A stretch of 64,000 nt of DNA from an uncultured Clostridium sp. (GTDB lineage Bacteria > Bacillota > Clostridia > Peptostreptococcales > Peptostreptococcaceae): positions 23,095 to 87,094 of the forward strand of contig USRS01000002.1 of the NCBI GenBank assembly GCA_900557165.1. The letters are read 5' to 3'. Made by a program: the position numbers and the translations under genes. Below are positions 8,631-17,105 of the stretch, piece after piece. The stretch's first letter is position 1. The number at the start of each line of letters is the position of its first letter. The notes under the pieces were generated by a model that saw nothing but the letters and a program-made list of their open reading frames with translations, did not search any database and had not been told where the DNA came from.

Positions 8631-10544
8631 TTATACTAATTCTTCCCAAGCTTCATAAAGAGATGAAAGCTTGTCTTCAAAGTTTGTTTTTTCTTGGCTG
8701 ACTTCCATAGATTTTTCAGGATTAGAATAAACATCTTCTTGGCAAAGAAGATTATCTAATTCAGCAATTTTTTCTTCGATTTCTTCAATTTCTTTTTCTA
8801 TATTTTTAATTTTATTTCTATTTTTCTTTTCTTTTTCACGTTGTTCTTTTTCTTTTCTTTTTTCTTCCTTGATTTGAGTTTTAGTCTTTTCCTCAACTTC
8901 TACTATAGTAGCCATTTCTTCAGTTTCTCTTTTTTTATTAATATAATAGTCGTAATTTCCAAGGTATTCAGTTACACCATTTTCATTTAAAACTAATATT
9001 TTGTCAACTACAGTATTTAAGAAATATCTATCATGAGAAATTGTAAAAATAGTACCTGTATAATTTTCTAAAGCTTCTTCTAGGACTTCTTTTGAATCTA
9101 TATCTAAATGGTTAGTAGGCTCATCTAATAATAAGAAGTTTGCTTTTGATAAAATTAGCTTTAATATGGCAATTCTAGCTCTTTCTCCACCACTTAAAGT
9201 TGAAATCTTTTTAAATACATCGTCATCTTCAAATAAAAGAGAACCAAGCATATTTCTTATTTCAGTTTGCGTTAATTTATCATTTGTATCCCAAATTTCA
9301 TCAATAATAGTATTATCTAGATTAAGAGTTTTTTGCTCTTGATGGAAATAAGAAATATTAACATTAGTACCTAATTTAAAATCACCACAAACAGGAGTAA
9401 GTTCATTCATTAATATTTTGAATAAAGTTGATTTACCAGCACCATTAGGTCCGATAAGAGCAACTTTTTCGCCTCTATAAATATCAAAGTTGACTCCTTT
9501 GAATAAAACTCTATCATCATAAGCCATTGAAAGTTCATTAACATGAAGAACATCATTTCCACTTGAAACAGCTGGGTTAAATTGAATTTTAGCTTTTTTT
9601 CTATAAGCTTCTGGTTTATCTAATACTTCTACTTTATCTAAAGCTTTTTCCTTGCTACGAGCTCTTTTTAAATGTTTCTCTCTACCATAAGCTTTTAATC
9701 TTTCTATTGATTCTTCTTGTTTCTTTAAATCTTTTTGCTGATCTTCATATTTTTTTAATTCAAGTTCTTTTTCAATTTTAGATAATTCAATGAACTTAGA
9801 GTAGTTACCATTATAAGATTTTAATTTTTTATTATGGACTTCAAATACTCTACCAACTACTTGATCTAAGAAATATCTATCATGAGAGATTAACATAACA
9901 GTTCCATTATATTGTTTAAGGAAGAACTCAAGCCATTCAATTGCATCAGCATCTAAATGGTTAGTAGGCTCATCTAGCAATAATAAAGTAGGTTTTTTTA
10001 GGAGAAGTTTACCTAAAAGTACTCTAGTTTTTTCACCACCAGACAAGATACTAATTGGTTTATCTATATCTTCATCTTTAAATCCTAAACCTTTTAAAAT
10101 ACCTTTTGCTTCTGATTTATATCCGTATCCATTTTTTTCAGCAAAGAGTTCTAAATGATGAGAATAATCATTCATAAGTTTTTCTAAAATAGTAGAATTA
10201 CTTTTGCTACCTTCCTCAGCAATTTTATGTTCTAATTCTCTTAAATAAATTTCCATATCTATTAAAGGTTTAAAAACCTCTAAAACTTCTTCAAATATAG
10301 TGTTGTTAGAATGGAAATTAGTATTTTGCTCTAAATATCCGATTTCACAATCTTTAGAAGTATATATATCCCCTTCATCATATCCATATTCTCCAGATAT
10401 TATTTTCATAAGGGTAGTTTTACCTGTACCATTTACACCAATAATACCAATTTTGTCCCCTTCATTTACTGTAAAGCATATATTTTCTAATATGGAATCA
10501 ATTCCAAAACTTTTATACAAATTGTTGCACGATAAAACAATCAT
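8631..10544 (-). CDS. ABC-F family ATPase (YdiF/Uup-like)
   Basis: A 637-residue soluble protein with two ABC ATPase domains and no membrane segment. Walker A motifs are GVNGTGKTT (about residues 37-45) and GPNGAGKST. Signature motifs are LSGGEKTR and LSGGERAR, and both Walker B regions read LLLDEPTNHLD. Residues about 560-637 form a charged, Lys/Glu-rich coiled coil as in Uup and YdiF. ABC-F proteins act on the ribosome as translation factors or antibiotic-resistance proteins. Housekeeping YdiF is favoured over a resistance type because this gene lies between tsaD and rex, as in Bacillus, though here it is inverted. GAGGT precedes the ATG on the minus strand. Confidence 0.93.
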   Translation of the reverse strand: MIVLSCNNLYKSFGIDSILENICFTVNEGDKIGIIGVNGTGKTTLMKIISGEYGYDEGDIYTSKDCEIGYLEQNTNFHSNNTIFEEVLEVFKPLIDMEIYLRELEHKIAEEGSKSNSTILEKLMNDYSHHLELFAEKNGYGYKSEAKGILKGLGFKDEDIDKPISILSGGEKTRVLLGKLLLKKPTLLLLDEPTNHLDADAIEWLEFFLKQYNGTVMLISHDRYFLDQVVGRVFEVHNKKLKSYNGNYSKFIELSKIEKELELKKYEDQQKDLKKQEESIERLKAYGREKHLKRARSKEKALDKVEVLDKPEAYRKKAKIQFNPAVSSGNDVLHVNELSMAYDDRVLFKGVNFDIYRGEKVALIGPNGAGKSTLFKILMNELTPVCGDFKLGTNVNISYFHQEQKTLNLDNTIIDEIWDTNDKLTQTEIRNMLGSLLFEDDDVFKKISTLSGGERARIAILKLILSKANFLLLDEPTNHLDIDSKEVLEEALENYTGTIFTISHDRYFLNTVVDKILVLNENGVTEYLGNYDYYINKKRETEEMATIVEVEEKTKTQIKEEKRKEKEQREKEKKNRNKIKNIEKEIEEIEEKIAELDNLLCQEDVYSNPEKSMEVSQEKTNFEDKLSSLYEAWEELV

Positions 10545-10663
10545 AAATTTTATACCTCCTTGAACTATCTAAAATTATAATGTTTTGATATAATATAATC
10601 AAGAGTGTTATAGTATTAACAAAAGATAATAAAAAAGCAAATGATTATACTGGGGGTGTGGTA

Positions 10664-11296
10664 GTGGCTAGTAAAAACATATCAATGGCTGTTATAAGAA
10701 GGCTTCCTAAATACTATAGATATTTAGGAGATTTATTAAGTAAAGATATACAAAGGATATCTTCTAAAGAATTAAGTGATATAATTGGATTCACTGCATC
10801 ACAAATTAGACAAGATTTGAACAACTTTGGTGGATTTGGTCAACAAGGATACGGATATAATATAGAAGATTTACATAATGAAATTGGAAAAATTCTAGGT
10901 TTAAATAAATCATATAGCGCAGTACTTGTTGGAGCGGGAAATTTAGGACAAGCTATTGCAAATTATAGTGGATTTAAAAATGCAGGATTTGAAATAAAGG
11001 CATTATTTGATGCTAACCCTAAAGTAATAGGATTAAAAATAAGGGATTTTGAAATACTAGACTCGGATTTAATAGAAGAATATGTTAAAGAGAATAATAT
11101 AGAAATTGGTATTTTATGTGTTCCTAAAAATGGGGCGCAACAACTGGCAGATAGATTAGTAGGATCAGGAGTTAAGGGGATTTGGAACTTTGCACCTGTG
11201 GATTTAAATGTATCTAAAGATGTTATAGTAGAAAGTGTTAATTTAACAGAAAGTTTATTTACATTATCATATTTAATGAATGAAGAATGTGAATAA
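10664..11296 (+). CDS. rex: Redox-sensing transcriptional repressor Rex
   Basis: A 210-residue dimeric repressor that releases DNA when NADH is high and controls fermentation and electron-transfer genes. It has an N-terminal winged helix (RLPKYYRYLGDLL, then SSKELSDIIGFTASQIRQDL and the FGGFGQQGYGY block), a Rossmann NAD(H) domain with VGAGNLGQA, and a C-terminal swapped helix. The frame also has a GTG at 10658, but GGGGG at 10652-10656 is only one base from it and seven from the GTG at 10664, so 10664 is preferred (the earlier start would give 212 residues). It ends at a terminator shared with the ferredoxin gene. Confidence 0.95.
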   Translation: MASKNISMAVIRRLPKYYRYLGDLLSKDIQRISSKELSDIIGFTASQIRQDLNNFGGFGQQGYGYNIEDLHNEIGKILGLNKSYSAVLVGAGNLGQAIANYSGFKNAGFEIKALFDANPKVIGLKIRDFEILDSDLIEEYVKENNIEIGILCVPKNGAQQLADRLVGSGVKGIWNFAPVDLNVSKDVIVESVNLTESLFTLSYLMNEECE

Positions 11297-11303
11297 ATAT
11301 AAT

Positions 11304-11344
11304 AAAAAAGCTATTCAAATTAAGAAATTTGAATAGCTTTTTTA
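11304..11344. terminator. Bidirectional terminator between rex and ferredoxin 1
   Basis: AAAAAAGCTATTCAAATT pairs with AATTTGAATAGCTTTTTT around a short loop, serving the convergent rex and ferredoxin genes. Confidence 0.9.
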
Positions 11345-11515
11345 TTAGTCTTGTTGTGGAGCTTCTACAGGACAAACACTGTTACATGCACCACATTCGA
11401 TACATTCATCTGGATTTATTACATATATATCATCTCCAGCAGATATGCATTCTACTGGACATTCATCAGCACAAGCACCACAGCTTATGCAAGCATCACC
11501 TATTTTGTAAGCCAT
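11345..11515 (-). CDS. 2[4Fe-4S] ferredoxin, 56 residues (copy 1)
   Basis: A small clostridial-type ferredoxin read on the minus strand, MAYKIGDACISCGACADECP at the start. Cys 9, 12, 15 and 19 form CxxCxxCxxxCP, and Cys 38, 41, 44 and 48 form the second identical motif, so two [4Fe-4S] clusters are predicted. It carries low-potential electrons for enzymes such as hydrogenase and pyruvate:ferredoxin oxidoreductase. AAGGAGG lies just upstream of its ATG. The C-terminus (EAPQQD) differs from copy 2, which lies about 140 bases away on the same strand. A terminator for copy 2 separates the genes, so they are independent units. Confidence 0.95.
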   Translation of the reverse strand: MAYKIGDACISCGACADECPVECISAGDDIYVINPDECIECGACNSVCPVEAPQQD

Positions 11516-11600
11516 TGATAGGTCCTCCTTGTTGTGTAAAATAATAATGTAAGACTATTATAGCAAAAGTTTACAACAAAATACAATGATTAAAATACAT

Positions 11601-11642
11601 AAAAAAACTATTTAAGGTAATTACTTACCTTAAATAGTTTTC
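11601..11642 (-). terminator. Terminator after ferredoxin copy 2
   Basis: On the minus strand AAAACTATTTAAGGTAA pairs with TTACCTTAAATAGTTTT, followed by T-rich sequence. It separates the two ferredoxin genes. Confidence 0.85.
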
Positions 11643-11652
11643 TAAGTACATA

Positions 11653-11823
11653 TTATTCTGATACTATAGCATCATTTGGACATGCATCAGCACAAGTTCC
11701 ACAATCTAAACATTCATCTGCGTTTATTTCATATTTGTCATCTCCAGATATTATAGCGTCATTTGGACATTCATCAGCACAAGATCCACAAGCTACACAA
11801 TCATCAGTTATTTTATAAGCCAT
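11653..11823 (-). CDS. 2[4Fe-4S] ferredoxin, 56 residues (copy 2)
   Basis: A paralogue of copy 1 beginning MAYKITDDCVACGSCADECP, with two complete CxxCxxCxxxCP motifs and an acidic body. The frame extends upstream to another ATG near 11889, but AAAAGGAGGGG sits right before the ATG at 11823 and copy 1 starts at the equivalent point, so 56 residues is the correct length. It is the more canonical of the two (both motifs followed by PNDAI). The pair is probably a local duplication with later divergence. Confidence 0.96.
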   Translation of the reverse strand: MAYKITDDCVACGSCADECPNDAIISGDDKYEINADECLDCGTCADACPNDAIVSE

Positions 11824-11999
11824 ACTAATACCCCTCCTTTTGTATAATATGATTAAGTTCATTGTAGCAAAATTTACCAAACATAACAATAAAAAAATAA
11901 ATTATAAGATTATAAATATTAAGATTATAAAATGTTTAATTAATCAAGTTGAAAACCGTTTAATTAAACAAAAAATCAATTAAAAATTAAAGAAAAATT

Positions 12000-12039
12000 C
12001 AATTGGACATAGGGATTTTCATATGCTACAATCCAATTG
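12000..12039 (+). promoter_or_regulatory. Putative promoter of gdhA inside an inverted repeat
   Basis: TTGGAC (12003-12008), an 18-base spacer and TACAAT (12027-12032) form a possible sigma-A promoter. An exact 8-bp inverted repeat, CAATTGGA at 12000-12007 and TCCAATTG at 12032-12039, brackets it. Upstream, GTTTAATTAA occurs at 11934 and again at 11958, the second extended to the palindrome GTTTAATTAAAC. Confidence 0.5.
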
Positions 12040-12129
12040 TAAGGAAGTAAAATAGAGAAATTATAACAATTAAATAACGACATGAAAATAGGAAATTAAA
12101 TTTACTTATTAATAAGGGGGCTTTAAACA

Positions 12130-13473
12130 ATGTCAAATTACGTACAAGATTGTATCGAACTTTGTAAGAAAAAAAATCCTGGTGAAGTAGAATTCCATCA
12201 GACTGTTGAAGAAGTTTTAACTTCACTAATACCTGTAATGGAAAAGCATCCAGAATATGAAAAAGCTGCAATATTGGAAAGATTGACAGAGCCTGAAAGA
12301 GGTATAACTTTTAGAGTCGTTTGGACAGATGATAATGGTAAAGTACAAGTAAATAAAGGGTACAGATATCAATTTAATAGTGCAATAGGACCATATAAAG
12401 GTGGTTTGAGATTTGCACCGAACGTTTACCCAGGTATAATAAAATTCCTAGGTTTTGAACAAATATTTAAAAATAGTTTAACAGGTCTTCCAATAGGTGG
12501 AGGAAAAGGTGGATCAGATTTTGATCCTAATGGTAAATCAGATGGAGAAATAATGAGATTCTGTCAAGCATTTATGACAGAGTTATATAGACATATAGGT
12601 CCAGAAACTGACGTTCCAGCAGGAGACTTAGGTGTTGGTGCTAGAGAAGTTGGTTATATGTTTGGTCAATATAAAAGATTGGTAAATAGATTTGAAGGTG
12701 TTTTAACTGGTAAAGGACTTTCTTATGGTGGATTACAAGGAAGAACTGAAGCTACTGGATATGGAATAGTATTCTTTGCTAATGCAATGTTAGAAGCTAA
12801 TGGAGAAAAATTATCAGGTAAAGAAGTTGCTGTATCAGGATTTGGTAATGTTGCTTGGGGTACTGTAGCTAAATTAAATGAATTAGGAGCTAAAGTAATA
12901 ACAATATCAGGACCAGATGGATATATATATGATCCAAATGGTGTAAGTGGAGAAAAAGTTGACTATATGCTTGATTTAAGAGCATCAGGTAAAAATATTT
13001 GTTCTCCTTATGCTGATAAATTCCCAGGATCTAAATTTGTAGCAGGTAAAAAACCTTGGGAAGTAAAAGCAGATTTATATATCCCATGTGCAACTCAAAA
13101 TGAAATATTAATAGAAGATGCTAAAGCTATAGTTGCAAATGGATGCAAATTTGTATGTGAAGGATCAAATATGTCTTCAACTAATGAAGCAATAAAATAC
13201 CTACAAGATAGTGGAGTGATAGTAGGGCCATCTAAAGCTGCTAATGCTGGTGGAGTTGCTTGTTCTTGTATAGAAATGGGTCAAAACTCTGGTAAAACTG
13301 TATTTACTCCAGAACAAGTTTATGCTCAATTAAAAGACATAATGGTTGGAATACATGATGCTTGTGCTAATGCTTCTCAAACTTATGGATTTGGATATAA
13401 TTTAGTTGCTGGTGCAAATATTGCAGGTTTCTTAAAAGTTGCTGATGCAATGATGGCTCAAGGTTTAGTATAG
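12130..13473 (+). CDS. gdhA: Glutamate dehydrogenase, hexameric family I (predicted NAD-preferring)
   Basis: A 447-residue enzyme interconverting glutamate with 2-oxoglutarate and ammonium, close in length and sequence to Clostridium symbiosum GDH. Substrate-domain motifs: FNSAIGPYKGGLRFAP, GGGKGGSDFDPNGKS (catalytic lysine) and PAGDLGVGAREVG (catalytic aspartate). The coenzyme fold has SGFGNVAWG, then SGPDGY after the second strand. The Phe, Pro and Asp at these positions match those linked to NAD+ preference in the C. symbiosum enzyme, so NAD specificity is inferred. The gene is monocistronic, with AAGGGGG before the ATG and a terminator after. It probably links glutamate fermentation with the Amt and Ggt functions nearby. 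Confidence 0.95.
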   Translation: MSNYVQDCIELCKKKNPGEVEFHQTVEEVLTSLIPVMEKHPEYEKAAILERLTEPERGITFRVVWTDDNGKVQVNKGYRYQFNSAIGPYKGGLRFAPNVYPGIIKFLGFEQIFKNSLTGLPIGGGKGGSDFDPNGKSDGEIMRFCQAFMTELYRHIGPETDVPAGDLGVGAREVGYMFGQYKRLVNRFEGVLTGKGLSYGGLQGRTEATGYGIVFFANAMLEANGEKLSGKEVAVSGFGNVAWGTVAKLNELGAKVITISGPDGYIYDPNGVSGEKVDYMLDLRASGKNICSPYADKFPGSKFVAGKKPWEVKADLYIPCATQNEILIEDAKAIVANGCKFVCEGSNMSSTNEAIKYLQDSGVIVGPSKAANAGGVACSCIEMGQNSGKTVFTPEQVYAQLKDIMVGIHDACANASQTYGFGYNLVAGANIAGFLKVADAMMAQGLV

Positions 13474-13521
13474 GATATAGTTAAATGAAGACTTTTTAGA
13501 TAAATATATATTGATAATAGA

Positions 13522-13557
13522 TAATGCAGAAGATAGAAATGTCTTCTGCATTTTTAA
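13522..13557 (+). terminator. Terminator after gdhA
   Basis: AATGCAGAAGA and TCTTCTGCATT form a stem followed by T5. Confidence 0.88.
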
Positions 13558-13601
13558 TTATAATAAAAATATTTTTATATTGTTAAAATTATTTTAATTT
13601 G

Positions 13602-13630
13602 TTGACATAAAAAAATAAAAGTGTTAATCT
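13602..13630 (+). promoter_or_regulatory. Sigma-A promoter of the pyr operon
   Basis: TTGACA 13602-13607, 17-base spacer, TAATCT 13625-13630. The predicted transcript start is about 18 bases before the PyrR-type hairpin. Confidence 0.7.
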
Positions 13631-13654
13631 ACAAGAGATATGAGTGCTTTTAAA

Positions 13655-13674
13655 TTTAGTCCAGAGAGGCTAAA
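13655..13674 (+). promoter_or_regulatory. PyrR-binding RNA hairpin adjacent to the pyrB ribosome-binding site
   Basis: TTTAG and CTAAA form a stem closing TCCAGAGAGG, giving the AGTCCAGAGAGGCT core recognised by PyrR in Bacillus pyr leaders. There is no terminator or long leader here. The hairpin ends two bases before GGAGG at 13677-13681, so repression of translation by PyrR/UMP is more likely than transcription attenuation. pyrR itself is not in the window. Confidence 0.85.
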
Positions 13675-13689
13675 AAGGAGGAATAAAAT

Positions 13690-14607
13690 ATGTTAAAATC
13701 AAGGAATTTAATCCAACCAGAAGACTTTTCTGTTAGAGAAATAGATGAAATACTCAATTTAGCTGAGGAGATTATGAAAAATCCATCAGCATATTCTCGT
13801 GTATGTGAAGGAAAATTAATGGCAACTTTATTTTATGAGCCATCGACAAGAACTAGATTAAGTTTTGAAGCTGCTATGAAACGCTTAGGGGGAGAAATTA
13901 TAGGTTTTTCGGAACCAAATTCATCCTCAGTCTCAAAAGGAGAATCATTGGCAGATACTATGAGAGTAGTGTCTGGATATGTAGATGTTATTGTTATGAG
14001 ACATCCCATAGCAGGAGCTGCCGAAGAGGCAATTAATTACACGAGTGTACCATTCATAAATGCAGGAGATGGTGGAAATCAACATCCAACTCAAACCCTT
14101 ACAGATTTACTTACTATAAAATCCCTAAAAGGAACTTTAAATAATCATACAATTGGACTTTGTGGAGACTTAAAATACGGAAGAACAGTTCATTCATTAG
14201 TTAAGGCTATGATTAGATATGAAAACAATAAGTTTGTATTTATATCACCAGAAGAATTGAAAATGCCTAACTATATAAAAGAAAAAATAAAAAGTTATTC
14301 ATATTATGAAACTACTAAATTAGATGAATCTTTAAATAAATTAGATTTGCTTTATATGACAAGAGTTCAGCAAGAAAGATTTGCAGATAAAGAAGAATAT
14401 GAAAGACTAAAAGATACTTATATATTAGATAAAGAAAAAATGGAACATGCAAATAAAAAAATGTTAGTTATGCACCCATTGCCAAGAGCAAATGAAATAT
14501 CTACTGATATAGATAGTGATAAAAGAGCAGTTTATTTTAAACAAGCTACTTATGGAATGTATGTAAGAATGGCTTTGATTATGAAATTACTAGGTGTAAA
14601 TATATAA
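13690..14607 (+). CDS. pyrB: Aspartate carbamoyltransferase catalytic subunit
   Basis: A 305-residue enzyme that makes carbamoyl aspartate in pyrimidine synthesis. The carbamoyl-phosphate motif is [13 protein letters not shown], followed by [19 protein letters not shown] and the C-terminal [11 protein letters not shown]. No pyrI regulatory subunit follows, although many clostridia have pyrBI. It is first in an operon with pyrK, pyrD and pyrE and carries the PyrR-type hairpin at its ribosome-binding site. Confidence 0.97.
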   Translation: MLKSRNLIQPEDFSVREIDEILNLAEEIMKNPSAYSRVCEGKLMATLFYEPSTRTRLSFEAAMKRLGGEIIGFSEPNSSSVSKGESLADTMRVVSGYVDVIVMRHPIAGAAEEAINYTSVPFINAGDGGNQHPTQTLTDLLTIKSLKGTLNNHTIGLCGDLKYGRTVHSLVKAMIRYENNKFVFISPEELKMPNYIKEKIKSYSYYETTKLDESLNKLDLLYMTRVQQERFADKEEYERLKDTYILDKEKMEHANKKMLVMHPLPRANEISTDIDSDKRAVYFKQATYGMYVRMALIMKLLGVNI

Positions 14608-14692
14608 AAATTTATAGATTAATGTATTAAGCGAAAGTTAGAAAACATATCATTGGAAATGTAAGTAAACTAGATTTTATGGAGGAGTAATA

Positions 14693-15385
14693 ATGTACAA
14701 AGTAATTAGGAATGAGTATGTTGGTGAAGAAATGTACTTGATGGAAGTAGAAGGTAAGTTTAAAGGAGAGATGGGTCAGTTTTATATGCTAAGAGCATGG
14801 GATAATTATCCGCTATTATCAAGACCCATAAGTATACATGATATAAGTGAAAATAGTATAACTTTTCTATATAAAGTAGTTGGAGAAGGGACAAAAATAC
14901 TTAGTAAATTAAAATCATCAGAAAGCATTAAACTAGAAGGTCCTTATGGTAATGGATATGAAAAAGTTGAGGGAAAGGTTGCTTTAGTAGGTGGGGGAAT
15001 AGGAGTAGCACCACTTTATTTAGTAGCAAAAAATATTCCAAATTGTGATGCATATTTAGGTTTTAGAAATGAGTCTATTTTAATAGATAAGTATAATGAA
15101 ATCTGTAATGAAGTAAATGTAGCAGTTGGAAATACTTTTGTTACAGATATTATAGATGTAGAAAAATATGATTATATATTAACTTGTGGACCAACTCCTA
15201 TGATGGAAAAACTAGTAAGTATGGTAGAAAAAACTAATACGAAATTATTTGTTTCATTAGAAAATCATATGGCTTGTGGTGTTGGAGCATGTTTAGTATG
15301 TACTTGTAAAACTAAATTTGGTAATAAAAAAACATGCAAAGATGGTCCAGTGTTCAGGGGAGAGGATGTGATTTTCAATGACTAA
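14693..15385 (+). CDS. pyrK: Dihydroorotate dehydrogenase electron transfer subunit PyrK
   Basis: A 230-residue flavin/iron-sulfur subunit that passes electrons from dihydroorotate to NAD+. It has an FAD-binding region with RPISIHD, a nucleotide-binding segment [16 protein letters not shown], and C-terminal cysteines in [13 protein letters not shown] plus a later KTCKDGP for the [2Fe-2S] cluster. It overlaps pyrD by 8 bases, consistent with the PyrK2-PyrD2 complex. The 85 bases after pyrB contain no clear terminator. Confidence 0.97.
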   Translation: MYKVIRNEYVGEEMYLMEVEGKFKGEMGQFYMLRAWDNYPLLSRPISIHDISENSITFLYKVVGEGTKILSKLKSSESIKLEGPYGNGYEKVEGKVALVGGGIGVAPLYLVAKNIPNCDAYLGFRNESILIDKYNEICNEVNVAVGNTFVTDIIDVEKYDYILTCGPTPMMEKLVSMVEKTNTKLFVSLENHMACGVGACLVCTCKTKFGNKKTCKDGPVFRGEDVIFND

Positions 15386-16280
15386 TTTAAATGTAAAATT
15401 TAAAAATCTTAATTTTAAAAATCCAGTAATAATGGCATCGGGAACATTTGGATTTGGAAAAGAATATGGAGAAATTTATGATATAGAAAAATTAGGTGGA
15501 ATAAGCTCAAAAGGCCTTACATTAAATAAAAAAGATGGAAACACAGGAATTAGAGTTTGGGAGACTCCGTCGGGAATGATGAATAGTGTCGGTTTAGAAA
15601 ATCCAGGTGTGCAAGGATTTATAGATAAAGAGCTATCTTACTTTTCTGATTTAGATTTAGTAAGAATAGTTAATCTTGGTGGTGGAACACTGGATGACTA
15701 TATAAAAGGTGCTGAATTATTAAGAGGTCAAGATGTAGATGTAATAGAATTAAATATATCTTGCCCAAATGTTAAAGCTGGGGGAATGGCCTTTGGTATA
15801 AAAAATGAAGTTGCAAGAGAAGTAATTAGGGAAGTTAGAAAAGTAGTAGATAAACCTCTTGTAATAAAATTATCTCCTAATGCAGAAGACATAGTAGGTA
15901 TGGCAAGAGTATGTGAAGAAGAAGGTGCTGATGGTGTATCTTTAGTAAATACATTTAAAGCTTTAGCCATAGATATAAATAAAAGAAAACCTGTATTTGA
16001 AAATATATATGCAGGATTATCAGGACCAGCAATTAAGCCGATAGCTCTTAGAATGGTAAACGAAGTTTCAAAAAATATAGAAATACCAGTGTGGGGAATG
16101 GGTGGTATAACAAATGCAACTGATGCTATAGAATTTATAATGGCAGGTTCTTCTTGTATCCAAGTTGGTACAGCGAACTTTATAAATCCAAGAATAGGTC
16201 TTGAAATAATAGATGGAATAGAAAAATTTATGAAAAAAGAAAAAATTAAAACTCTTGATGAGATAAGAGGAATTATTTAA
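15378..16280 (+). CDS. pyrD: Dihydroorotate dehydrogenase catalytic subunit, class 1B
   Basis: A 300-residue FMN barrel enzyme converting dihydroorotate to orotate. Signatures: [11 protein letters not shown], the [12 protein letters not shown] segment with the class 1 catalytic cysteine region, and the FMN phosphate site [19 protein letters not shown]. The adjacent overlapping pyrK assigns it to the NAD-linked class 1B. Confidence 0.97.
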   Translation: MTNLNVKFKNLNFKNPVIMASGTFGFGKEYGEIYDIEKLGGISSKGLTLNKKDGNTGIRVWETPSGMMNSVGLENPGVQGFIDKELSYFSDLDLVRIVNLGGGTLDDYIKGAELLRGQDVDVIELNISCPNVKAGGMAFGIKNEVAREVIREVRKVVDKPLVIKLSPNAEDIVGMARVCEEEGADGVSLVNTFKALAIDINKRKPVFENIYAGLSGPAIKPIALRMVNEVSKNIEIPVWGMGGITNATDAIEFIMAGSSCIQVGTANFINPRIGLEIIDGIEKFMKKEKIKTLDEIRGII

Positions 16281-16331
16281 GAATAATGAAAAATTTAATA
16301 AATATATTTAATTAATCGGAGGAGTAAATAA

Positions 16332-16916
16332 ATGAGTAAAGTAGATGTAGTTGAAATATTAAAAAAGAGTGATGCATTATTAGAAGGACATTTCTTATTA
16401 TCATCAGGAAAACATAGTAATAGATATGTACAATGTGCAAAAGTTTTAAGATATCCTAAATATGCAAAGGAAGTATTAAGTACAGTAGTTGAACAAATAA
16501 AAGACTTAGATATAGACTTAGTTGTAGGTCCAGCAATGGGTGGAGTAATAGTTTCATATGAACTTGGAAGACAATTAGACAAAGAAGCTGTATTTACTGA
16601 AAGAAAAGATGGAGTAATGCAACTTAGAAGAGGTTTTGAAGTTAAACCGGGTGCAAAAATAATAATAGCTGAAGATGTAGTTACAACTGGAAAATCAACT
16701 ATAGAAACAAAAAAATGCCTAGAAGAATTAGGTGGCAAGGTAATAGGTGTGGCTTGTATAGCAAACAGAACTAGCCAAGATATAGGAATGTCAATATATA
16801 GTGCTATAAAATTAGATATACAAGTTCATGATGCTGATGAGTGTCCTCTTTGTAAAGAAGGAAAAAAAGAATTAGTTAAACCAGGAAGTAGAGAGTTTAA
16901 AGAATTAGGAATGTAA
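16332..16916 (+). CDS. pyrE: Orotate phosphoribosyltransferase
   Basis: A 194-residue PRTase that joins orotate to PRPP. The PRPP loop is [16 protein letters not shown], preceded by [18 protein letters not shown]. It is last in the pyr operon. pyrC and pyrF, needed for the complete pathway, are not in the window. Confidence 0.97.
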   Translation: MSKVDVVEILKKSDALLEGHFLLSSGKHSNRYVQCAKVLRYPKYAKEVLSTVVEQIKDLDIDLVVGPAMGGVIVSYELGRQLDKEAVFTERKDGVMQLRRGFEVKPGAKIIIAEDVVTTGKSTIETKKCLEELGGKVIGVACIANRTSQDIGMSIYSAIKLDIQVHDADECPLCKEGKKELVKPGSREFKELGM

Positions 16917-16923
16917 TGATTTT

Positions 16924-16960
16924 AAGTACCTAGATATGAACATATCTAGGTACTTTTTTA
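16924..16960 (+). terminator. Terminator of the pyr operon
   Basis: AAGTACCTAGATATG pairs with CATATCTAGGTACTT, followed by T5. Confidence 0.9.
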
Positions 16961-17105
16961 ATATACAAATTTGCGTAAAAAGATAAAAATAAGGTATATA
17001 TAATAAAAGATATAATTGTAAAATATTAGATTGAAAAATTTAGGATAGATTATATAAAATATAAAAATAATAAAATATAGAGTTAATTTAGAAAGGATAT
17101 TAAAT

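Noticed and set aside
11329-11544. A 71-codon His/Leu-rich frame on the plus strand
   Set aside because: It is the antisense shadow of ferredoxin copy 1, whose eight cysteines make the minus-strand reading certain.
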